Shown here: positions 1 to 5,486 of the stretch, in pieces
Layout: every line of letters starts with the position of its first letter
Position numbering within the stretch: position 1 is the first letter of the stretch
DNA from: Myxococcales bacterium
Lineage (GTDB): Bacteria; Myxococcota; Bradymonadia; UBA7976; UBA1532
Assembly (NCBI GenBank): GCA_020430675.1
Contig: JAGQJJ010000139.1
Span: 1-8,204, forward strand
Reading direction: 5' to 3'
Length of the DNA stretch: 8,204 nt
Position numbers and translations under genes: made by a program
The notes under the pieces: generated by a model
What the model was told of the DNA's origin: nothing
The model's database searches: none
Seen by the model: the letters and a program-made list of their open reading frames with translations, nothing else

Positions 1-2841
1 AGCCGCGGCGGCGCCGAGCTGTCGGTCGGCTTCCATTGGGGCGACGACATGATCGCCCGGCAGCTCCAGATCGACGCCGCGATCGCCGCCACCGCCAAAG
101 GCCTGCCGCCCGAGACCACCTACGAAGTGCGGCGCATGGAGCCGACGGTCTTCCCGGTGCTTGGCTATACGCTCACGTCCGATACCGTGCCCGCCGTGCA
201 ATTGCGCGACCTGGCGCTCTTCCAGATTCGCACCGCCCTGGCCAGCGTGCCGGGCATCGCCGAGATCCGGGTGCTGGGCGGTGAAGAGGCCGAGTATCAG
301 GTGCTGATCGCGGCCGATCGCCTCAACGCGCGCCAGCTCACCGCGGCCGACGTGGCGCATGCCATCACCGCCAGCCATGTGCTGGGCGCCGTCGGGCGCA
401 GCGAAGATTTCGGCCAGCTCTACCTCTTGATGGCCGCCAACGCCCTGGAGAGCGCCGCGCAGATCGAAGACGTCGTGGTCGCCTCGAATGCGCTGGGCGT
501 CGTGCGGGTGCGCGACGTGGCGCAAGTCGTGCCGGCCACGGCGCCCCGGTGGACGCGCGTCGCCGCCGATGGCCATGACGCGGTCATCTTCCAGATCTAC
601 CAGCAGCCCGAAGGCAATACCGTCCAGATCTCAAGCGACGTGCGCGCCATCCTCGCGGCGATGGCCAAAGAGCTGCCGGCGGGCGTTGCCATCCATGACT
701 GGTATGACCAGAGCGATCTCATCGTGTCATCGGCGACCGCGGTGCGCGATGCCATCGGCATTGGCATCCTGCTCGCCGGACTGGTGCTGTTTCTCTTTCT
801 GCGCGACCTGAAGGTCACCGCCATCGCCGCCGCCGCCGTCGCCGCGGTGCTGGCCATCACCGTGCTCGCCCTGCGCGCGATGGGCATGTCATTCAATGTG
901 ATGACGCTCGGCGGCGTCGCCGCGGCGGTCGGCCTGATCATCGACGATGCCATCGTCGTGGTGGAACACATCGCCCGGCGACGCGAGGCCGACGCCACGC
1001 TCTCGGTCGCCGAGGCCGCCGCCGAGTTCTCGCGGCCCCTGCTCGCGAGCAGCGTGGGCACCATCATCATCTTCACGCCGCTCGCGTTGATGAGCGGCGT
1101 CACCGGCGCGTTCTTCCAGGCGCTCTCGGTCACGGTCGCCGTCTCGCTGGTCCTCTCGTTCCTGGTCGCCTGGCTCTTTGTGCCCGCCCTCGAAAACCTG
1201 ATGCGCCGCGCGCCCGATGCGCCCAGGCATGAGCCCGCCGTGCCCGGCCCGCTCGCCCGGCGCTACGCCGCCGCCATGCAGGCGATGCTGCGCGTCCCGT
1301 TGCTCGTCACGATCGCCATCATCGCGCCGCTGGTGGCGCTTGGCTGGCACGCCTCGCAGCAGGTCGGCTCGGGCTTCATGCCCGGCATGGACGAAGGCGG
1401 CTTTGTGCTCGATTACAAAGCCGATTCGGGCACTTCGCTCACCGAGACCGACCGGCGCGTGCGCGAGATCGAGAAGATTCTGCGCGAAACGCCCGAGGTC
1501 GACACCTGGTCGCGGCGCACCGGCCTGCAGCTCGGCGGCGCGCTCACCGAGGCCAACGAGGGCGACTTCTTCGTGCGCCTGCGCGGCCTGCCGCGGCGCG
1601 ACCTTGAGACGGTGATGGACGAGGTGCGCAAAAAGGTCGAAGCGCGCGTGCCCGGCCTTGAAGTCGAGATGGCGCTGCTGATGGAGGACCTGATCGGCGA
1701 CCTGCTCGGCGTGCCGCAGCCCATCGAGATCAAGCTCTACTCCGATGACCCCGCGCTGCTGGCCGAGTTGGGCCCCGAGATCGCCGGCAAGCTGGAGGCC
1801 GTGCCGGGCGTGGTCGATGTCGTCGACGGGCTGCTCTACGCCGGCAACGCCATCGAGCTGCACGTCGACCCCGAGGCCGCCGCTCTGGCGGGCTTCAGCG
1901 TCGAGAACGCGACGTCGGCCGTCGCCGACCTGGTCGACGGCATCACCGCCGCGGCGGTGCTTGAAGGCGCCAAAGAGGTCGGCATTCGCGTCGTGCTGCC
2001 CCACGCGACCACGCTGACCGAAGACGATCTGCGCGCCCTGCGCGTTCGCGCGCCCGGCGGCCAGATCGTGTCGCTCGACCGCCTCGTCACCTTGAAGCGC
2101 GTCACCGGCCAGCCGCAGATCACGCACGAAGACATGAGCCGCATGATCGCCATCACCGCGCGCATCTCGGGTCGCGACCTCGGCAGCACGGTCGCCGACG
2201 TGCAGAAGGTGCTCGCCGACGCGCATCTGGGCGAACGCGGCGTCATCCATCGGTTTGGCGGCCTCTACGCCGAGCAGCAGGACGCCTTTCGCGCGCTGAC
2301 GACGGTCATCCTCGCCGCCGCCCTGTTGGTCTTCCTGCTGCTGCTCTTCCTCTACGAGCGCTTCGGCGTCGCCCTCGCCGCGCTGCTCAACGCCATCCTC
2401 TCGGTGCCCGCAGTCTTCATCGGCCTGTGGCTGACCGACACCGAGCTGAACATCACGGCGCTCATGGGCCTGACCATGATCGTGGGCATCGCGACCGAGG
2501 TCTCCATCTTCTATGTGTCCGAGCTTTATGCCCTGGCCGAGAAATCCAGCGGCGCCCCGCTGGTCGAAGCCGGCGTCACCCGCACCCGCCCGATCGCGAT
2601 GATGAAAGCCACCGCGATCCTCTCGCTGCTGCCGCTGGCCATCGGCTGGGGCGAAGGCGCCGCGATGCTGACCCCGTTGGCCATCGCCATCATCTCGGGC
2701 CTGATCGTGCAGCTCCCGCTGGTGATCTTCCTGCTGCCCTGCCTGCTCAAGCTGCTCGGCGGTCGTTCACTCAGGGGCATCAGCGCAGCCGGGCCAGCAT
2801 CCACGGGGCCCAGTAATGCTCGACCAGCGCCGCCAGCATGA
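1..2841 (+). CDS. RND-family efflux transporter permease (5' partial)
   Basis: Inner-membrane, proton-driven permease of a tripartite efflux system; substrate not determinable. The frame is open from base 1 (SRGGAELSVGFHWGDD precedes the first ATG at 49), so that ATG is internal. The visible 946 residues correspond to AcrB/CusA from about residue 85 to the end; TM1 is off the window. Eleven TM helices are visible, with two large periplasmic porter/docking regions (about fragment residues 1-250 and 455-760). TM4 carries an Asp pair (GLIIDDAIVVVEH, DNA 943-948) as in AcrB-type pumps. TM10 reads VGIATEVSIFYVSEL with Glu (DNA 2497-2499) where AcrB has its relay Lys, as in heavy-metal pumps such as CusA. 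FMPGMDEGGFVLDY after TM7 also resembles the heavy-metal/CzcA side. The last ~20 residues (ISAAGPAS... to RPAPPA) are read from DNA that is antisense to the convergent membrane-protein gene. A membrane-fusion partner would be expected upstream, outside the window. Confidence 0.95.
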   Translation, partial: SRGGAELSVGFHWGDDMIARQLQIDAAIAATAKGLPPETTYEVRRMEPTVFPVLGYTLTSDTVPAVQLRDLALFQIRTALASVPGIAEIRVLGGEEAEYQVLIAADRLNARQLTAADVAHAITASHVLGAVGRSEDFGQLYLLMAANALESAAQIEDVVVASNALGVVRVRDVAQVVPATAPRWTRVAADGHDAVIFQIYQQPEGNTVQISSDVRAILAAMAKELPAGVAIHDWYDQSDLIVSSATAVRDAIGIGILLAGLVLFLFLRDLKVTAIAAAAVAAVLAITVLALRAMGMSFNVMTLGGVAAAVGLIIDDAIVVVEHIARRREADATLSVAEAAAEFSRPLLASSVGTIIIFTPLALMSGVTGAFFQALSVTVAVSLVLSFLVAWLFVPALENLMRRAPDAPRHEPAVPGPLARRYAAAMQAMLRVPLLVTIAIIAPLVALGWHASQQVGSGFMPGMDEGGFVLDYKADSGTSLTETDRRVREIEKILRETPEVDTWSRRTGLQLGGALTEANEGDFFVRLRGLPRRDLETVMDEVRKKVEARVPGLEVEMALLMEDLIGDLLGVPQPIEIKLYSDDPALLAELGPEIAGKLEAVPGVVDVVDGLLYAGNAIELHVDPEAAALAGFSVENATSAVADLVDGITAAAVLEGAKEVGIRVVLPHATTLTEDDLRALRVRAPGGQIVSLDRLVTLKRVTGQPQITHEDMSRMIAITARISGRDLGSTVADVQKVLADAHLGERGVIHRFGGLYAEQQDAFRALTTVILAAALLVFLLLLFLYERFGVALAALLNAILSVPAVFIGLWLTDTELNITALMGLTMIVGIATEVSIFYVSELYALAEKSSGAPLVEAGVTRTRPIAMMKATAILSLLPLAIGWGEGAAMLTPLAIAIISGLIVQLPLVIFLLPCLLKLLGGRSLRGISAAGPASTGPSNARPAPPA

Positions 2842-3628
2842 GCAGCGCCACGCCCACCGCAAAAAGCTGGGTGACCGCCCAGGCCACCTGCCGCCGCCGT
2901 TTGTCACCGCGCGGATGGCGCAGCAGCCCGCGCGAGGCGAACACGGCCGCGAGCGTGCCGAGCACGTAGCCGAGCAGCTCGATAAGCAGGTGCGGCCCGA
3001 TGGCAGCCAGCGCGCCGAGCACAAAGAGCGGGCCCGAGACGCTGGTCTGCGCCAGCCCGCGCGCCACGAGGCCGGTGAGCACCACCGCCCAGAGCGCCGC
3101 ATTCCAGCCCAGCGTGAGCAGCACGCCGTAGGTGCGGTAGATGAAGCCGATGAGCATCAGCACCGCCAGCGTGCCCAGGTTGTGCAGCAAGAGCGGCCCG
3201 ACGCCGGCGCTGAAGCGGCGCGACTGCAAGGCGCCCACGCCCGCATCGCCGGCCAGCGTCTGCCCGAAGGTGCGCGGCAGCGCGTCGGGGCCGATGACCG
3301 CGGCGACGATCACGAAGGCGAGGCCGATGCCGACAAACAGCGCGGCCAGCGCGACGACGGCGCGCCGGTTGGCCACCGCCGGGCGCTCGCCGCGCCGCCA
3401 GATGGCGTCGCGGTTTTCGTCCAGCACCCGGCCCAGTCGGCCCGCCAGCGCCGCGGCGGCGAGAAAGACCGAGAATGCGCCCGCTTCGGGCAGCCCGGCG
3501 CCGATCATCAGCGCCAGCCCAACCGCGGTGAACAGCGCCGCTTCGCCCACGATCGCGATGGCCCCGCCCTCGCGGCCGCGCCCTGTCACGCTGCGCAGGA
3601 TGGCCGAGCCTTCGGTGCCCTCGCTCAT
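2780..3628 (-). CDS. SpoIIM/DUF95-like multi-pass membrane protein
   Basis: A 282-residue integral membrane protein resembling the stage II sporulation protein M (DUF95) family, whose members outside spore-formers have no settled function. Hydrophobic segments lie at about residues 24-45, 50-64, 90-112, 148-165, 168-190, 198-233 and 248-270. The family-like core is LLLHNLGTLAVLMLIGF (residues 147-162) followed by IGPHLLIELLGYVLGTLAAV (210-229), matching the usual order of an HN-type polar helix then a Pro-His motif before a Glu-containing helix. I chose the ATG at 3626-3628. A longer frame reaches a TTG at 3815-3817, but its extra 63 residues are polar, compositionally odd, and cover the hairpin-rich gap. 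No good Shine-Dalgarno precedes the ATG (GATG then five C). The 3' end overlaps the RND gene by 62 bp. The DUF58/MoxR/RDD neighbours sometimes seen with such proteins are absent. The family call rests on motif pattern only. Confidence 0.75.
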   Translation of the reverse strand: MSEGTEGSAILRSVTGRGREGGAIAIVGEAALFTAVGLALMIGAGLPEAGAFSVFLAAAALAGRLGRVLDENRDAIWRRGERPAVANRRAVVALAALFVGIGLAFVIVAAVIGPDALPRTFGQTLAGDAGVGALQSRRFSAGVGPLLLHNLGTLAVLMLIGFIYRTYGVLLTLGWNAALWAVVLTGLVARGLAQTSVSGPLFVLGALAAIGPHLLIELLGYVLGTLAAVFASRGLLRHPRGDKRRRQVAWAVTQLFAVGVALLMLAALVEHYWAPWMLARLR

Positions 3629-3641
3629 GGGGGCATCACAG

Positions 3642-3656
3642 CGGTGCGTGGCACCG
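3642..3656. repeat. Short perfect hairpin upstream of SpoIIM-like start
   Basis: CGGTGC (3642-3647) pairs with GCACCG (3651-3656) across a 3-nt loop. On the minus strand it ends 13 nt upstream of the ATG at 3628, about where a ribosome would bind, so it could affect initiation of the SpoIIM-like gene. Function is inferred from position only. Confidence 0.5.
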
Positions 3657-3704
3657 TTGATCCTGTTGCGCCTGTTCGCGACCCGCTGGCGGCGTTCTGT
3701 CGCT

Positions 3705-3736
3705 CCGCGACCGGCCTGCGCCCCGTCAGGTCGCGG
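3705..3736. repeat. Inverted repeat, 8-bp arms, 16-nt loop
   Basis: CCGCGACC (3705-3712) is the exact reverse complement of GGTCGCGG (3729-3736). A competing inner stem CCTG (3715-3718)/CAGG (3727-3730) is possible. The same CGCGACC core also occurs at 3678-3684, so the arm is partly repeated. It could be a structured RNA leader, a protein-binding palindrome or part of a dispersed repeat. Confidence 0.5.
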
Positions 3737-3751
3737 GCTTGACCGGCTCGA

Positions 3752-3767
3752 CGATGCTTTGGCATCG
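3752..3767. repeat. Perfect hairpin, 6-bp stem, TTTG loop
   Basis: CGATGC (3752-3757) pairs with GCATCG (3762-3767) across a 4-nt TTTG loop. It is the third stem in the same 211-bp gap, 72-87 nt downstream of the oxygenase-like stop in the direction of transcription. No U-tract follows on the minus strand, so it is not a standard terminator. Confidence 0.5.
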
Positions 3768-3839
3768 CCTCCGCTCTCGGCCTTGCCAGCGACGCTGCGT
3801 CCGCCGCGCTTGGGCAATCAACGGACTCGCGCACCGCAG

Positions 3840-4838
3840 TCAGAGCGCTTCAGTCGGGAACCGCAGGTATTCGTCGATCATCAGCAGGGCCAGCGCGGTG
3901 TCATCGGGGCGCTCGGCGGGCATGCGGCCGCGGTAGCGCAGATCGGCGACCAGCATCTCGATCGCCTCTTCCCGCGTCAGGTCATCCTCGCCCTCGGCGC
4001 TGCGGGCGCGGTCGGCGGCGTCGGCGTAGCACTTGGCCTTCCACTGAATGGTCACCCGCACCTCATCGAAGCGCCACGTGGTCACCTCGCGGCCCCGATC
4101 GCTGACATGCCAGGCCCCGCCCTGCCACGCGATGCGCGCGCCGGGCGCGACCGTGGGCGCGGGCCCGCCCGCGGCGCCGACGCGGGCGACACCGTGGAAC
4201 AGCCGCTCGGAGTCGAAGACCACCGCTTGATCGACCACCACCGGCAGCCGCGTCGAGGGCGCCTCGGGCCCGGCGTCAAAGATCACCAGCTCGCCACCCT
4301 GGCACGCGCCGAGGAAGATCACCGCTCCGGCCATGGGCACGCGATACTCCTCGAACAACCCGGCGTGCAGCATCACCACCAGCAGCCACTCCGGCGTATT
4401 GGTCTGGTCGAGGCCGCGATAGGCGGGGGTATCGGTGTGCAGCGGCAGCTCTTGCCCGGGCACGAGCAGGTTGGCGTAGACCATCGACGGTTCGGCCACC
4501 GCGCGGTCGGTCACCGCGCGCGCCGCCGCCAGCAGGCCGGGATGCCGCACCAGCGCGTCGAGCCCTTCCAGGCCCACCGTCTCGCCTTCGAGGAAGACCC
4601 CGCGGAACAGATTGGTGCGCGCCGCAAAGACGTCGAGCGGCTCGAGTCGCCCGGCGGCCATGCGGCTGCGCATATGGTGCATCGCCGCGTCGTGGCGGCG
4701 CACCAGCCCGCGGCCCAGGCCTTCGGTGGCCGGCGCGGCGACATAGGTGGAGTAGGGGCCGAAGCCATCGACGCGCTTGCGCAGCGCCGCCATGGTCGCG
4801 CGGCCGAGGAAGGGATCGAGCAGGGCAAATGCGCTCAT
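3840..4838 (-). CDS. 2-oxoglutarate/Fe(II)-dependent oxygenase-like protein
   Basis: A 332-residue soluble protein. The centre looks like a double-stranded beta-helix (jelly-roll) Fe(II)/2OG oxygenase: an HxD pair at His134-Thr-Asp136 (LPLHTDTPAY) and a distal His215 (ERLFHGVARVG), about 80 residues apart as in prolyl-4-hydroxylase-type enzymes. The strands between (AVIFLGACQGGELVIFDAG, then VDQAVVFDSERLFHG) fit this fold, with a GGEL turn typical of these enzymes. Arg261 (DEVRVTIQWK) or Arg235 could bind the 2OG carboxylate; an extra loop (about 222-258) makes the assignment uncertain. The N-terminal ~110 and the C-terminal ~60 residues (with an acidic stretch AEGEDDLTREE) are not assigned. 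The start has no clear Shine-Dalgarno. It lies 68 nt after the SRPBCC gene on the same strand. Hydroxylation of a protein or small molecule is possible; the substrate is unknown, and the function is inferred from motifs. Confidence 0.75.
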   Translation of the reverse strand: MSAFALLDPFLGRATMAALRKRVDGFGPYSTYVAAPATEGLGRGLVRRHDAAMHHMRSRMAAGRLEPLDVFAARTNLFRGVFLEGETVGLEGLDALVRHPGLLAAARAVTDRAVAEPSMVYANLLVPGQELPLHTDTPAYRGLDQTNTPEWLLVVMLHAGLFEEYRVPMAGAVIFLGACQGGELVIFDAGPEAPSTRLPVVVDQAVVFDSERLFHGVARVGAAGGPAPTVAPGARIAWQGGAWHVSDRGREVTTWRFDEVRVTIQWKAKCYADAADRARSAEGEDDLTREEAIEMLVADLRYRGRMPAERPDDTALALLMIDEYLRFPTEAL

Positions 4839-4866
4839 GGCCGCAGGCTAACCCGAAACCCCAAAG

Positions 4867-4887
4867 CGGCGCATCCGGTCTGCGCCG
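4867..4887 (-). terminator. Possible weak terminator or leader hairpin
   Basis: CGGCGCA (4867-4873) is the exact reverse complement of TGCGCCG (4881-4887), a 7-bp stem with a 7-nt loop. On the minus strand it lies about 20 nt after the SRPBCC stop and is followed by CTTTGGGGTTTCGGGTT, which is T-containing but not a true U-run. It could be a weak terminator separating the SRPBCC and oxygenase-like genes, or a 5' leader stem for the latter. Confidence 0.3.
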
Positions 4888-4906
4888 AGGTTCGCCCGCG
4901 CCGCGA

Positions 4907-5434
4907 TCAGCCCGCCTCAGCGATCGACTTGAGCTTGGCCAGCCCGGACTCGTAGTCGGGCCCGATCATGCCGTCGAAGAACAGCCCGAACCAACGCCCG
5001 ATCGGGTTGCTGCCCATATCGGCGTCAAAGCCCCAGACCACCTTGGTGCCCTCGCCCTCGGGGGTGAGGTGGAAGAAGGCATCGGCCTTGCCGTTCTCGC
5101 CGAAGTCGAGCTTGCTCATGACCTTGTTGGGCTTCTCGACGCCGGTGAGCCACTGCTTGCCGTTGCCCACGTCAGGCTTCTCGCTCGTCCACTCCAGCGA
5201 GCTGCCCACCTCGCACTCGGTGCCGGTATAGGTGTACTTGGCATCGGGATCGCGCTGGGCCCAGGGCGACCACTTCTGGAAGTTCTGGAACGAACAGACC
5301 AGGGGAAACACCGCGTCGGGGCTCTTGGCGATGACGATGCTGCGCTCGACGTGCACCTGCGCGGGCAGCAGGAAGCCGACGCCGACCACGACGGCGACCA
5401 GCACGACCAGGACGATGAGGATCTTCTTCAGCAT
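4907..5434 (-). CDS. SRPBCC (START-like/polyketide cyclase fold) protein with N-terminal membrane anchor
   Basis: A 175-residue protein. Residues 3-23 (KKILIVLVVLVAVVVGVGFLL) form one hydrophobic helix after Lys-Lys, likely an uncleaved anchor placing the domain outside the cytoplasm. Residues 27-172 have the layout of the SRPBCC ligand-binding fold: VHVERSIVIAKSPDAVFPLV opening strand and helix, FQKWSPWAQRDPDAKY (the W-x-PW-x-DP turn common to this group), central strands through GTKVVWGFDADM, and a long C-terminal helix (DGMIGPDYESGLAKLKSIAE). Such domains usually bind hydrophobic ligands; enzymes exist in the superfamily but no catalytic residue can be named here. The ATG is supported by GGAG at 5441-5444 with 6-nt spacing. 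It lies 52 nt after the radical SAM stop, in the same direction. The family call is good; the ligand and role are unknown. Confidence 0.88.
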   Translation of the reverse strand: MLKKILIVLVVLVAVVVGVGFLLPAQVHVERSIVIAKSPDAVFPLVCSFQNFQKWSPWAQRDPDAKYTYTGTECEVGSSLEWTSEKPDVGNGKQWLTGVEKPNKVMSKLDFGENGKADAFFHLTPEGEGTKVVWGFDADMGSNPIGRWFGLFFDGMIGPDYESGLAKLKSIAEAG

Positions 5435-5440
5435 GGCGCT

Positions 5441-5444
5441 CTCC
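5441..5444 (-). promoter_or_regulatory. Ribosome binding site of the SRPBCC gene, beside a hairpin
   Basis: On the minus strand GGAG sits 6 nt before the ATG at 5434. A perfect stem GCGGCG (5445-5450)/CGCCGC (5454-5459) with a 3-nt loop ends directly next to it, so the site is probably not buried but is flanked by structure. Confidence 0.6.
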
Positions 5445-5486
5445 GCGGCGCATCGCCGCTCACATCACATTGGTGCCGGCAATCTG

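Larger units (their letters stand above)
3629..3839. other. Hairpin-rich intergenic region, 211 bp, no gene seen
   Basis: This gap separates the oxygenase-like gene stop from the SpoIIM-like gene start; both are on the minus strand. It holds three clear inverted repeats, at 3642-3656, 3705-3736 and 3752-3767, and a short direct repeat (CCTGTTGCG/CCTGTTCGCG at 3662-3679). A 69-residue minus-strand frame crosses it but has no family features and looks like chance. No T-run follows any stem, so a classical intrinsic terminator is not supported. It may be a structured 5' leader of the SpoIIM-like gene or a copy of a dispersed repeat; the window cannot distinguish these. Confidence 0.6.

Noticed and set aside
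889..2250. 453-residue minus-strand open frame inside the RND gene
   Set aside because: Its sequence is rich in Asp, His, Gly, Arg and Gln, as expected when conserved RND codons are read in antisense; the RND reading has clear motifs throughout.
3629..3817. N-terminal extension of the SpoIIM-like protein to a TTG at 3815-3817
   Set aside because: The extra 63 residues are polar and Arg/Gly/Ser-rich, unlike the membrane protein, and cover the inverted repeats; the ATG at 3628 gives a better fit.
3625..3834. 69-residue minus-strand frame in the hairpin-rich gap as a small gene or radical SAM precursor peptide
   Set aside because: No clear ribosome site, no leader/core pattern, only one Cys, and it is far from the radical SAM gene; it is most simply a chance frame.
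3141..4955. 604-residue plus-strand open frame across the gap and the oxygenase-like gene
   Set aside because: It is antisense to two genes with recognisable families, spans the intergenic gap, and has a Pro/Arg/Ala/His-rich composition without domains; long antisense frames are expected at this GC content.
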